From positions 377,991,633 through 378,055,632 of the forward strand of contig NC_053039.3 in the NCBI RefSeq assembly GCF_002575655.3: 64,000 nt of DNA, in the 5' to 3' direction. The position numbers and the translations under genes are program-made. The notes beneath the pieces are model-generated. The model saw nothing but the letters and a program-made list of their open reading frames with translations. It was not told the origin of the DNA and ran no database searches. Below, in pieces: positions 44,203 through 55,523 of the stretch; position 1 is the first letter of the stretch; each line of letters starts with the position of its first letter. The DNA is from Aegilops tauschii subsp. strangulata. Lineage: Eukaryota; Streptophyta; Magnoliopsida; Poales; Poaceae.

Positions 44203-44282
44203 TGGCGCCGTTGCCGGGGAGGCTAGGTAAGTGGCACTCACACCCCGTCAACTAAGCTCTTTTCTGGCGCCGTTGCCCGGGA
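44203..44282 (+). promoter_or_regulatory. Primer-binding site, present twice
   Basis: TGGCGCCGTTGCCGGGGA at 44203-44220, ten bases after the LTR, and TGGCGCCGTTGCCCGGGA at 44265-44282, 62 bp later. Both follow 'agctcttttc', so a block of about 60 bp was duplicated. Confidence 0.8.
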
Positions 44283-44379
44283 GGTGAGTGCTTGAAGGTA
44301 TATCTTTAGATCTTGCAATCGAATCTTTTTGTTTCTTGTTCTATCACTAGTTTAGTCTATAAAAGAAAACTACAAAAAA

Positions 44380-45144
44380 ATGGAATTGAGTTTGTCTCAT
44401 ACGCTTCATCTTTTTAATATCTTTCGTAAGTATGATGAAAAGGAAAATTGTGCTCAAGTGCTAGAAGAAGAAGTCTATAAAATGTTTGGCACTAAATCTT
44501 TGAATTATGAGCATGATTGCAATGTTGTTAGTATGAATTCTTTGAATACCCATGATGCTAATGATATGCAAAGCCACAAGCTTGGGGATGCTATGTTTGA
44601 TGAAGATGATATTTTTTGTCCCCCAAACTTTGATGAGCAAATTTACTATGATGAAAGCATGCCTCGAATCTATGATGATTATTGTGATGACACGTATGCT
44701 TTAAAGAATAATGATAACCATGAAACTTTTCATCTTGATCTTAATTTTCAATCACATGATAGTTATTTTGTTGAGTTTGCTCCCACTACTATTGATGAGA
44801 ATAAATTTTCTTATGTGGAGAGTAATAAAATTTCTATGCTTGTAGATCATGAAAAGAATGCTTTATGTGCTGGTTATATTTTTGAATTCATTCATGATGC
44901 TACTGAAAATTATTATGAGATAGGATCATATGCTTCTACATATTGCAATAATATCAAGTTTCCTCTCTATGTGCTTAAAATCTTGAAGTTATGCTTGGTT
45001 GGCCTTTCTATGCTAGTTGATTATTGTTCCCATAAGTTGTTTGCTCACAAAATCCCTATGCATAGGAAGTGGGTTAGACTTAAATGTGCTAGTCATATTC
45101 TTCATGATGCTCTCTTTATGTTTCAATTCTTATCTTTTATGTGA
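44380..45144 (+). CDS. Orphan ORF of a non-autonomous Gypsy-like element
   Basis: An uninterrupted 254-codon frame, MELSLSHTLHLFNIFRKYDE to FMFQFLSFM, about 190 bp after the LTR, where gag would normally start. It is rich in Asp, Asn and Tyr in the first 130 residues (MFDEDDIFCPPNFDEQ, YDDYCDDTYALKNND) and more hydrophobic near the C terminus (FPLYVLKILKLCLVGLSMLV, residues about 199-218), which could be a membrane segment. I recall similar ORFs in other Triticeae Gypsy elements, with the segment HRKWVRLKC conserved, but I know no function. Lack of stops over 765 bp in AT-rich DNA suggests recent selection or recent origin. Confidence 0.7.
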   Translation: MELSLSHTLHLFNIFRKYDEKENCAQVLEEEVYKMFGTKSLNYEHDCNVVSMNSLNTHDANDMQSHKLGDAMFDEDDIFCPPNFDEQIYYDESMPRIYDDYCDDTYALKNNDNHETFHLDLNFQSHDSYFVEFAPTTIDENKFSYVESNKISMLVDHEKNALCAGYIFEFIHDATENYYEIGSYASTYCNNIKFPLYVLKILKLCLVGLSMLVDYCSHKLFAHKIPMHRKWVRLKCASHILHDALFMFQFLSFM

Positions 45145-47963
45145 GCATCATTGAAATCATCATGCCTAGCTAGGGCGTTAAACGATAGCGCTTGTTGGGA
45201 GGCAACCCAATTTTATTTTTGTTTCTTGCTTTTTGGTTCTGTTTAGTAATAAATAATCCATCTAGCTTCTGTTTAGATGTGGTTTTATGTTTTAATTAGT
45301 GTTTGTGCCAAGTAAGACCTATAGGATCTTCTTGGATGATAGTTATTTGATCTTGCTGAAAATTTCAGAAACTTTCTGTTCACTAAAACAATTGTTAAAA
45401 ATCACAAGAATGTGATAAAATAATGATTCCAATTGCAGAAGATCAATAAACAAATTATCTAGGTCGTCCTATTTTGGTAGATTTTTCTGAGTTCCAGAAG
45501 TTTGCGTTAGTTACAGATTACTACAGACTGTTCTGTTTTTGACAGATTCTGTTTTTCGTGTGTTGTTTGCTTATTTTGATGACTCTATGGCTAGTAAAAT
45601 AGTTTATAAACCATATAGAAGTTGGAATACAGTAGGTTTAACACCAATATAAATAAAGAATGAGTTCATTACAGTACCTTGAAGTGGTGTTTTCTTTTCT
45701 TTCGCTAACGGAGCTCACGAGATTTTCTGTTAAGTTTTGTGTTGTGAAGTTTTCAAGTTTTGGGTAAAGATTCGATGGACTATGGAATAAGGAGTGGCAA
45801 GAGCCTAAGCTTGGGGATTCCCAAGGCACCCCAAGGTAATATTCAAGGATAACCAAGAGCCTAAGCTTGGGGATGCCCCGGAAGGCATCCCCTCTTTCTT
45901 CTTCGTTCATCGGTAACTTTACTTGGAGCTATATTTTTATTCGTCACATGATATGTGTTTAGCTTGGAGCGTCGTTTTATTTTCTTTAGCTTTGCTTGCT
46001 GTTTGAATAAAGTACCAAGATCTGAAATTCTTAAATGGGAGAGTCTTCACATAGTTGCATAATTATTAAACTACTCATTGATCTTCACTTATATCTTTCG
46101 AAGTAGTTTGTCGTTTGCTCTAGTGCTTCACTTATATCTTTTAGAGCACGGCGGTGGATTTATTTTGAAGAAATTTATGAACTCTCATGCTTCACTTATA
46201 TTATTTTGAGAGTCTTTAGAACAGCATGATAATTAGCTTTGGTTATGAATTTAGTCCTAATGTGATGAGCATCCAAGATGGGTATAATAAAAACTATCAT
46301 ATAAAGTGCATTGAATACTATGAGAAGTTTGATTCTTTATGATTATTTTGAGATATGAAGATGGTGATATTAGAGTCATGCTAGTTGAGTAGTTGTGAAT
46401 TTGAGAAATACTTGTTCTAAAGTTTGTGATTCCCGTAGCATGCACGTATGGTGAACCGTTATGTGATGAAGTCAGAGCATCATTTATTTATTGATTGTCC
46501 TCCTTATGAGTGGCGGTCGGGGACGAGCGATGGTCTTTTCCTACCAATCTATCCCCCTAGGAGCATGCGCTTAGTACTTTGTTTTGATAACTAATAGATT
46601 TTTGCAATAATTATATGAGTTCTTTATGACTAATGTTGAGTCCATGGATTATACGCACTCTCACCCTTCCACCATTGCTAGCCTCTCTAATACTGCGCAC
46701 CTTTCGCCGGTATCATACACCCACCATATATCTTCCTCAAAACAGCCACCATACCTACCTATTATGGCATTTCCATAGCCATTCCGAGATATATTGCCAT
46801 GCAACTTTCCACTGTTCCGTTTATTATGACACGCTCCATCATTGTCATATTGCTTTGCATGATCATGTAGTTTACATCGTATTTGTGGCAAAGCCACCGT
46901 TCATAATTCTTTCATACATGTCGCTCATGAGTCATTGCACATCCCGGTACACCGCCGGAGGCATTCATATAGAGTCATATCTTGTTCTAAGTATTGAGTT
47001 GTAATTCTTGAGTTGTAAGTAAATAAAAGTGTGATGATCATCATTATTAGAGCATTGTCCCAGTGAGGAAAGGATGATGGAGACTATGATTCCCCCACAA
47101 GTCGGGATGAGACTCCGGACGAAAAAAAAGAGGCCATAAAAAAAGGAGAAAGGCCCAAAAAAAATGAGAGAAAAAGAGAGAAGGGACAATGCTACTATCC
47201 TTTTACCACACTTGTGCTTCAAAGTAGCACCATGATCTTCATGATAGAGAGTCTCCTATGTTGTCACTTTCATATACTAGTGGGAATCTTTCATTATAGA
47301 ACTTGGCCTGTATATTCCTAGGATGGGCTTCCTCAAAATGCCCTAGGTCTTGGTGAGCAAGCGAGTTGGATGCACACCCACTTAGTTTCTTTTTTAGCTT
47401 TCATACACTCATAGCTCTAGTGCATCCGTTGCATGGCAATCCCTACTCAATAACATTGATATCTATTGATGGGCATCTCCATAGCCCGTTGATACGCCTA
47501 GTTGATGTGAGACTATCTTCTCCTTTTTGTCTTCTCCACAACCACCATTCTATTCCACCTATAGTGCTATGTCCATCGCTCACGCTCATGTATTGCGTGA
47601 AGATTGAAAAAGTTTGAGAACATCAAAAGTATGAAACAATTGCTTGGCTTGTCATCGGGGTTGTGCATGATTTAAATACTTTGTGTGATGAAGATAGAGC
47701 ATAGCCAGACTATATGATTTTGTAGGGATAGCTTGCTTTGGCCATGTTATTTTGAGAAGACATGATTGCTTTGTTAGTATGCTTGAAGTATTATTGTTTT
47801 CATGTCAATATTAAACTTTTGTTTTGAATCTTATGGATCTGAATATTCTTGCCACAATAAAGAGAATTACATGGATAAATATGTTAGGTAGCATTCCACA
47901 TCAAAAAATTTGTCTTTATCATTTACCTACTCGAGGACGAGCAGGAATTAAGCTTGGGGATGC
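45145..47963 (+). other. Non-coding internal region of orphan-ORF element
   Basis: Starts with the GCGTTAAACGATAGCGCTTG block (45165-45375) shared with 27750-27950. It then has text absent from the other element, including a repeated 'cctaagcttggggat' (45808, 45871) and a purine-rich stretch at 47100-47190. The shared 3' block begins near 47375 and ends in 'taagcttggggatgc' before the 3' LTR. No long plus-strand frame resembles pol. Confidence 0.75.
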
Positions 47964-49602
47964 TGATACGTCTCCAACGTATCTATAATTTTTGATTGTT
48001 CCGTGCTATTATATTATCTGTTTTGGATGTTTATGGGCTTTATTATGCACTTTTATATTACTTTTGGGACTAACCTATTAATCCAGAGCCCAGTTCCTGT
48101 TTTTTCCCTTGTTTCAGTGTTTCGAAGAAAAGGAATATCAAACGGAGTCGAAACAGAATGAAACCTTCTGGAGAAGTTATTTTTGGAAAGAAAGCAACCC
48201 GATAGACTTGGAGTGCACGTCAGGAAAGAAACAAGGGAGGCACGAGGCAAGGGGGCGCGCCCTCCACCCTCGTGGGCCCCTCGTGGCTCCCCTGACGTAT
48301 TTCTTCCGCCTATATATATCCATATACCCTAAAACAATAGGGGAACAGAATAGATCGGGAGTTCCGCCACCGCAAGCCTCTGTAGCCACCAAAACCCAAT
48401 CGGGACCCTATTCCGGCACCCTGCCGGAGGGGGGAACCCTCACCGATGGCCATCTTCATCATCCCAGCGCTCTCCATGACGAGGAGGGAGTAGTTCACCC
48501 TCGGGGCTGAGGGTATGTACCAGTAGCTATGTGTTTGATGTCTCTCTCTCGTGTTCTTGATTTGGCACGATCTTGATGTATCGCGAGCTTTGCTATTATA
48601 GTTGGATCTTATGTTTCTTCTCCCCCTCTACTGTCTTGTAATGGATTGAGTTTTCCCTTTGAAGTTATCTTATCGGATTGAGTCTTTAATGATTTGAGAA
48701 CACTTGATGTATGTCTTGCCATGCGTATCTGTGGTGACAATGGGATATCACATGATTCACTTGATGTATGTTTTGGTGATCAACTTGCGGGTTCCGCCGA
48801 TGAACCTATGCATAGGGGTTGACACACGTTTTCGTCTTGATTCTCCGGTAGAAACTTTGGGGCACTCTTTGAGGTTCTATGTGTTGGTTGAATAGATGAA
48901 TCTAAGATTGTGTGATGCATATCGTATAATCATACCCACGGATACTTGAGGTGACATTGGAGTATCTAGGTGACATTAGGGTTTTGGTTGATTTGTGTCT
49001 TAAGGTGTTATTCTAGTACGAACTCTAGGGCTGTTTGTGACACTTATAGGAATAGCCCAACGGATTGATTGGAAAGAATAACTTTGAGGTGGTTTCGTAC
49101 CCTACCATAATCTATTCGTTTGTTCTCCACTATTAGTTACTTTGGAGTGACTCTTTGTTGCATGTTGAGGGATATTTATATGATCCAATTATGTTATTAT
49201 TGTTGAGAGAACTTGCACTAGTGAAAGTATGAACCCTAGGCCTTGTTTCCTAGCATTGTAATACCGTTTACGCTCACTTTTATCGCTTGCTACCTTGCTG
49301 TTTTTATATTTTCAGATTACAAAAACCTATATCTACCATCCATATTGCACTTGTATCACCATCTCTTCGCCGAACTAGTGCACCTATACAATTTACCATT
49401 GTATTGGGTGTGTTGGGGACACAAGAGACTCTTTGTTATTTGGTTGCAGGGTTGTTTGAGAGAGACCATCTTCATCCTACGCCTCCCATGGATTGATAAA
49501 CCTTAGGTCATCCACTTGAGGGAAATTTGCTACCGTCCTACAAACCTCTGCACTTGGAGGCCCAACAACGTCTACAAGAAGAAGGTTGTGTAGTAGACAT
49601 CA
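47964..49602 (+). mobile_element. 3' LTR of orphan-ORF element
   Basis: 1639 bp, aligned end to end with the 5' LTR with roughly 1-2% differences by eye. The target duplication GTAAG follows at 49603-49607. Confidence 0.9.
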
Positions 49603-49607
49603 GTAAG

Positions 49608-50265
49608 CACTGTGCGCATGTGTCGTGTAGCTCACGCTTCCTTCTCTACTAGTAGGTTTTCATTCAAAACAGGCTACCGTTTCTCGCCACTCCTCTCATC
49701 GGTTTCCCGCCTCTTCTCCCAGATATGCATGGTGTAGATGTTCGTTTAATTCTTATAGTTCATCTCATCCAAAATCAATTAGTTTTGTAAAAAAACTATT
49801 TTAAGATTCATGGAATTGTGCATTGTAAAGGTAAAAACAAAAGGTGACAATTCATTTAGAAAAAAAAGGTTTGGGTAATTAAGATATGGAAGATTCTAGA
49901 GAACAAAGGAGAAGTGCTTGTGTTTTGAGGTTTGTGCATTATGCTTAAGTTCAACCATGGAGTCTTCTAGATTGTACATGTGGCAGAATCTGGTGGAATG
50001 TAGATGATATCCAATGGCCAGTAGTGCTCGGATTTGCCATCTCTTTACCGTCAGATTGGCTTCATCCAACGAGCGACTTTCATAGTTATTATCACACTAT
50101 ATATGTGTATAGATGTATAGATATATATATATATATATATAGATGTGACCCATGCTAGACAAAATAAAGTTTGAGCGCATGCGTGGGACCCCCCCCCCCC
50201 CCCCGCTGCCGCCTCGAAGTTGGGAAACTGACATCATAGGTATTGAACCAGGCTTGGAGTCGGCT
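49608..50265. other. Spacer with AT repeat and poly-C run
   Basis: Continuation of the DNA interrupted at 42545. It contains a short TA repeat (50120-50141) and a C-run of 16 at 50189-50204. No gene seen. Confidence 0.4.
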
Positions 50266-50269
50266 ACGG

Positions 50270-51370
50270 TGTTCGGTTTGTAATGTACTTGGCATGGCCC
50301 ATCGAAGTTGTGCATTTGGGATTTAAACACATCATACACCATCGTACACATACATATTTTCGGGCCGCATGCGGTGTATACGGGGTCTTCTGATCGACCA
50401 CGTCTCCCTTGTGCGTTTTTTTGTGACGACACAGATATCTGTGGGGTCCCCGAGTGTATATATATCATCCCTTTGACCGATAATGAGGGGTATGTGTTGG
50501 CCATGAATGGATTCCTCCTAGTTCATGTTAGGGCGGGTCACCGTCAAATGTCGGTCAACCAAAGCTCGAGCTCATGCGTTGTCAGGATTCCCTCCCAGGT
50601 GCTCGGATTGCTGGGTTCGACCCACATCAAACCCTGCGTACGTATCTCGTCCTTAACTACCTTGCCTTCATGGTTGTTGTCTATATTGAGAGGTAGGCAC
50701 CACATCTAAATTGTACATTATTCTATATTGAAAACACACATCACCCCTTCCCAACGTACATCATTTTGGGCCGCATGCAAGAGGTGCTGCTTTTGTGGTC
50801 CCTCTCGTGCAATGTTTCTGATGGTTCAATCTATTGGCCCAAGCGGTTTATCGACAACAACAACTGTCATTTGACCAAACGAAAGACTCATTGGTCCGTC
50901 TTATGGTAGGTCATGGTGACATGCATGTATGACCAAAGTATCGATCATTACGTGCATCCGCCCTGCTGACACGAAGTGGGAGGTGGTGGGCCAAGCATCC
51001 TAGCTAGGTATGACATTATGTCATTATATATATCCTAGCTAGGTGGTTGTTAGGGTGCTTTCGGGTTTGCGAGGCAGGTGCCACCAAAGTTATGCACTGT
51101 GTATTTAAAGTTTTAAACATCCCCAATATTCGTACATATATTTGGCCACTTCCAGGTGGTTCTTGACTTCTGGCCCCTCTCATGGATCTTCAATGACGCG
51201 CCCAACCGTGGGCCCGTGGGGTCAAAGTTGTGCATTGGAATTTTGAACATCACATACCACCCATTTCACTCATATATATTTGGGCCACATGCTGGTGTGG
51301 CTGTCTTTTGACCCCCCCTAACGTTATTTTTTGCTGCAAAGACTCTGATGATCCTCAACGGACATGGGGT
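50270..51370. repeat. Irregular degenerate repeats
   Basis: The theme 'aa(g/a)ttgtgcatt...acatca(t/c)a...tttgggcc(g/a)catgc' recurs near 50306, 50709, 51087 and 51226 with uneven spacing, each followed by 'gtcttctga'/'gtcttttgac'-like text. It looks like an old, eroded tandem array of the CACTA-like body. A short direct repeat 'tatcctagctagg' occurs at 50998 and 51037. Confidence 0.5.
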
Positions 51371-51380
51371 ATAATATGTT

Positions 51381-51740
51381 AACCGTGTGCGATACAAGTG
51401 CGATGTGAATCACCACGACCGCGCAAGCGTGAGCAAATTAAGGTGGAGGTACTGGCTCAACCGTGTGCGATGCAAGTGCGCTGAAATCACCACGACCGCG
51501 CAAGCGCGAGCAAAGGGTGGACGTACTGGCTCAACCGTGTGCGATTCAAGTGTGCTGAAATCACCACGACCGTGCAAGCGCGAGCAAAGGGTGGAGGTAC
51601 TGGCTCAACCGTGTGCGATGCAAGTGCGCTGAAATCACCACGACCGCGCAAGCGTGAGCAAAGGGTGGAGGTACTGGCTTAACCGTGTGCGATGCAAGTG
51701 CACTGTAAAACCACCACCTGTGGAAGATAAAGGCGGGTAA
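51381..51740. repeat. 74-bp tandem array with the AACCGTGTGCGAT motif
   Basis: AACCGTGTGCGAT starts units at 51381, 51459, 51533, 51607 and 51681 (spacings 78, 74, 74, 74). The unit continues 'caagtgcgctgaaatcacca' and 'cgaccgcgcaagcg'. The motif is close to that of the 84-bp array at 21870 and to the words at 54850-55270, consistent with CACTA subterminal transposase-binding repeats. One more AACCGTGTGCGAT stands alone at 51764. Confidence 0.8.
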
Positions 51741-52271
51741 GTTTATTTGGAAATTAGGACGAACCGTGTGCGATAGACCAGCTAGCTAGAAATATAAAAA
51801 ACAAACTACCCACCTTGAGCGTTGCAAAAATCGGAGGATCCGCGCCACTTTTCCTTATTATCATACACGCATATTGTTATTGGACCGTGCGCGATCTTGG
51901 GCACTGCCGCCCCGCATCAATTTCTTTACCCAAATTTTAGTAGCCACCGTACTTCAACCATCGCCCACACTCCTCCAGCACCGACCTTATAGTAAAATTG
52001 CAGTAGCCGAGGCATTTGAACCATCGCCCTCCCTCGTCCACCACCATCTCCACCCACCATTACTAAAATTTCCAGTAGCCGCGGCGTAGCCTCAAACACC
52101 CCCCCTCCTCAGTCTCCCACCAGCCCCCCTCCCCCCTTCGAACCCTAGCTCGCGGCCGCCGCTGGCGCCGCCGCCAACCCTGTCGGTCTGCCCGTTCCTC
52201 CTAGCTTAGATAATAAAGTTCAGGTTATCCAGCGATTCTCATACCGTCGCCCCACTCCCCTGAGTTTTTAG

Positions 52272-52909
52272 ATGAGGCATGCGGTGTCCCTCCCCGCCAG
52301 ATCCACATCCCCTGCTCCAGAATGTCGCAGCCTAAGTTCGACCACGTATCCCGGGGAGCCCGACGAGCGTTCGGCCAAGAAGAGGTTTATCATGGCCTCT
52401 CCGGCGGACGTTGGCGAGGTGGCCTCCGTTCGCCCCGACCTATCGATCCCGGAGCAACACATCGCCGCGGAAGCCGCCGAAGACGTTCACTACGTTGCCA
52501 TGCCGAAGGCTTCATGTCAGCGGGCTAGCGTATTACTGTATCTCGGGAAAGCTGGCTACGACATCAAGCTCGTCCACACGAACGGCTTCACGCGGGCCAT
52601 GTCACAGGTTAAGTGGTCCATCCCCAACCCCTCTGGTTCAACCGCCGTCGATCTCTTCGACGGCCCTGCCGCTGATCTCCTCCGCCAAGCGGTCAAGGAT
52701 TTGTGAGCGTTATACGCCATCGAGCCCATTTTGTCACTTCTGAAGGACATGTTCTACGGCGGCGGCTTGGGATCCTCAATTGCCAAGTCAGATCTCATCG
52801 ACCACGACCACGACCAGGAGGAGGGCACCCACGAAGGTTCTTCCAAGGTGAAACAGCCCATCTGTGACATCAGAGAGCGCACCATGGGTCTGTGCTCTTC
52901 CAACTGAAA
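52272..52909 (+). pseudogene. Captured GC-rich gene piece, one in-frame stop
   Basis: After a GC-rich, C/T-rich leader (51900-52260, promoter or 5' UTR-like), a frame opens at 52272 with an internal MASPADVGEVASV at 52392. It continues RASVLLYLGKAGYDIKLV, FTRAMSQVKWSIPNP and AVDLFDGPAADLLRQAVKDL to a TGA at 52704-52706. The same frame then reads IEPILSLLKDMFYGGGLGS and SDLIDHDHDQEEGTHEG to 52909, so the TGA looks like a single point change. I recognise no domain. Position between the 74-bp array and a B3-like exon suggests it is the 5' part of a captured gene whose other exons lie downstream. Confidence 0.45.
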
Positions 52910-53143
52910 GGACCCCGTCCATGAAATGTGAGGCAACATTCTATCAACAAATATTACCTTTTCTAGCTGGCCAACCCGTACCCTTTGTTGTAGTAGCATT
53001 TGCGGTGCGGGGCTTTAACTGTGCCGTGTTTAATTATTTCAGTTATGCAAAAATGTATTGTTCAATAGGTCTATGTGATGTTTAAGTATGAATTTTCCAC
53101 TTTAGTTTCACGAATGGCTATATTTGGTTGTTTATAGTGAGTA

Positions 53144-53545
53144 GATGCCTTGTTTATCTGTATTTGGTTGTTAGGTTGGTTGGAGTGAGCATTTTTTAGT
53201 TATCTAGCAGATGCCTTGTTTATCTGTATTTGGTTCTTAGTTTGGTTGCAGTGAGTATTTGTCCAGTTATCAAGCAGATGCCTTGTTTATCTGTATTTGG
53301 TTGTTAGGTTGTTTTTTTAGCATTTGTCCAGTTATCAAGCAGATGCCTTGTTTATCTGTATTTGGTTGTTAGGTTGCTTTTTTTTAGCATTTCTCCAGTT
53401 ATCAAGCAGATGCCTTATTTATCTTTATCTACTTGTTAGGTTGGTTGCAGTGAGCATTTGTCCAGTTTTCAAGCATATGTCATGTTTATCTGTATTTGCT
53501 TGTTAATTAGGTTGGTTGCAGTGAGACTCTGTCCAGTTTTCAATG
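53144..53545 (+). repeat. 66-bp minisatellite, six units
   Basis: GATGCCTTGTTTATCTGTAT starts units at 53144, 53210, 53277, 53342 and 53409, and a diverged one (TATGTCATG) at 53476; spacing 65-67. Units continue 'tggttgttaggttg' and 'ccagttatcaagca'. It lies between the gene pieces at 52272 and 54122, where an intron of the captured gene would be. Confidence 0.88.
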
Positions 53546-54121
53546 GCTATATTTGGTTGTTATACTGGTCATTTATGCCTTGTTTATTTCAGTCATTCAC
53601 AATGTGTGGTTCATTATGTGCAAGTCGAACTGTGCCGCTCGACTACATCAATACCAGCTTGAACGGCTATATTTGGTTCCAGTTATTCCTGGTGTAGTTA
53701 ACACATGCCCTTTATTTTAGTTTTACACATTTATCCAGTGTGATGTTTAAGCATTACCTACGTTCTATTCATTTTCAACAATACCAGTTTGAATTGCAAT
53801 ATTTGATGGCTGTTAAGCCTGCTGTCGGTAACATTGCCTTCTATTTTATATCTACTTTAACAGCATGCTGAAACCAACATATTCAAGCTATCATTTGGAG
53901 ATGATGATGTTTACCTTTGCTATATTTGTTTGATGTTAAGATTGCTGTACTTATCATGCCTTTCCACTACTTATGCAGGACAACAACGGGAGTGGCCACC
54001 ATTTTCCGCCGAGGTTAGCTTCATCCCTTGGCTTATACTCCCCCCGTCGTTCCATAATATAGTGCATATAGATCCAGGCCTGGACACTAGTTAGCTTCTA
54101 ATATTGACTTGTTGCTTGTAG

Positions 54122-54240
54122 GTACATATGCCCTTGGCAAGGATCCACACATCGACTCTTTTTGCGTATGGGGCAATGAGATATTGATGAACAAGCATCA
54201 AATGAGGAAACTGATAAGGATTATTAGCAAAAAGATATGA
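54122..54240 (+). pseudogene. Captured gene exon fragment
   Basis: After 'gcttgtag', a plausible splice acceptor, the frame reads TYALGKDPHIDSFCVWGNEI and LMNKHQMRKLIRIISKKI to a TGA. A shifted frame then reads MNGGKQIICLCSIQHNSEL to 54296. A shorter possible exon with 'caggacaacaacgggagtgg' lies at 53978-54015 before 'gttagct'. These look like consecutive exons of the gene ending in the B3-like exon. Confidence 0.4.
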
Positions 54241-54383
54241 ATGGTGGCAAGCAAATTATTTGTTTATGCTCTATCCAACACAACAGTGAGCTATAGGACG
54301 GTAACAACAAACCCTGCAGCCTTCTCTTTTTACTGTCCATATGAGTTGTTAGACAACAATGTCTGAATCTTTTTCGTTCCCAG

Positions 54384-54647
54384 TGGTTCCCGAAGCAGTT
54401 CACTCAAGATTACCTCGCAAAGTACATGATTGGTGGACACACAATGAAGGTTAAAGTATTTCATTCAGACTACAATGAGCATCGAGAAGTCCTAATGAAG
54501 ACAGTGAAGGATGGACGGGCAACCATCACAAGGGGTTGGCCTAGAGTCGTGCGCGCCTTACGCATGGAGGAGGGCACAATATGGGCATTCCGCTTCACCT
54601 TCTCCAGCAACCAGAATGTCTTTCGCCTCTCTCTTTACAGTCTTTAG
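54384..54647 (+). pseudogene. B3-like DNA-binding domain exon
   Basis: B3 domains are plant-specific DNA-binding folds. After a pyrimidine-rich tract and CAG (54381-54383), the frame reads FPKQFTQDYLAKYMIGG, MKVKVFHSDYNEHREVLM, TITRGWPRVVRALRMEEGT and WAFRFTFSSNQNVFRLSLYS, then a stop. The order of an initial (F/L)PKxF, a basic strand, GWxxVVR, a L/M-xEG turn and xxFRF agrees with B3 C-terminal halves. Length (about 88 codons) is right for one domain. No second domain or nuclear signal is seen. It is the last exon of the captured gene. It is flanked by CACTA-like repeats on both sides. Upstream exons are broken, so no full protein is expected. Confidence 0.6.
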
Positions 54648-54849
54648 CACAACTATGGTTCATCATTCTTTACTTGGTGCTTCTGTAGTTCTTCAGTATG
54701 TACCTGTGCATTGAATTATGGATTCGTGATTGAACCTATATTTGTAATAAACATGGTTGAATATGAAATAAGTGATTGCCTACTTTCAAGTTCATAACAT
54801 GTGATTTTTAAATTAGGGATTAATTGAATTAATTATGGATTAAATAGGG

Positions 54850-55523
54850 ATTACACTGCACACAGTTTGCGAAAGCGAAACGTCTGCGATATACGTGGAG
54901 ATCAGAAACGTTTTAAGGATCCACTACGTGTGCGATCAATCTCCACTGCACACACGACGTTCTCTTAAAAACTGTTTGCGTTAGGCCACCTTGCGCAAAC
55001 ATTTATCACATAAAAAGTATGTGTGATGGACAGCCTTTGCCACACAGTTTCTTTCTACGCACCGTGTGTGATGCATTCAATAACGCAAACGATAAAATTA
55101 TTAATATCGTGTGCAATGGCAATGCTATCACAAATGATTTAACGGGAAAATTTTTGTGTGATGTACCTGTGAACGGAAACGTTTTTCTTGGAGCGACTGT
55201 GTGGGATGTGCATACGAACGGAAATGTTTAGCGGGGACTGACTGTGTGGGATGTACTTGCAACCGGAAACAATTTCGCCGTATAATTGTATTTTTTATCT
55301 GTACTATACGTATTTCCGTATTTGAGCGCTCGCTGGTCGCACACGACCTCATTTTGCCGAACGTGTGTGCCAGGAGGGCATATCCCCGACGGTTTCTGGG
55401 TCGTGTGGGAAGGACCCCCCTATCGCCCACACTCACTTGGAGACGGTTCCAGAAGCCGTCACGGAAAGGGGTTTTAAACCGTTTGTTTAGGACCGACATG
55501 CACCAATGTTATCTCAGTGTTGT
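54850..55523. repeat. CACTA-like right subterminal region
   Basis: Dense words of the type 'gtgtgcgat', 'cgtctgcgat' and 'ctgtttgcg'. Three tandem units of 45-50 bp start 'tgtgtgatgtacctgtgaac' at about 55156 and continue 'aacggaaacg' with variants at 55197 and 55242. The end reads 'gcaccaatgttatctcAGTG' at 55523, whose reverse complement opens CACTGAGATAAC, a CACTA-like terminus. It does not match the candidate left end at 21738, so I do not pair them. Confidence 0.45.

Larger units (their letters stand above)
42546..49602 (+). mobile_element. Gypsy-like LTR element with orphan ORF, no gag/pol
   Basis: Complete 7.06-kb element: 5' LTR 42546-44192, internal 44193-47963, 3' LTR 47964-49602, perfect 5-bp target duplication GTAAG. 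The LTR opens TGATACGTCTCCAACGTATC like the element at 23813 and its first ~400 bp are related, but the rest of the LTR differs and ends TAGTAGACATCA. It carries a tRNA-Asp-type primer site, a 254-codon ORF of unknown family and a long non-coding stretch. No gag, protease, RT or integrase is visible, so its mobility must depend on another element. Confidence 0.9.

Noticed and set aside
50189..50204. Poly-C run as a structural element (i-motif/G4)
   Set aside because: A simple homopolymer prone to length error, with no conserved context; the same applies to 61021-61037.
51381..51740. CRISPR-like array
   Set aside because: Whole units are repeated with no unique spacers, in a plant transposon setting.
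21738..55523. Pairing CACTATGATC (21738) with the end at 55523 as one set of terminal repeats
   Set aside because: Only the first four or five bases agree and the flanking 3-bp sites differ, so a single element is not claimed in the features.
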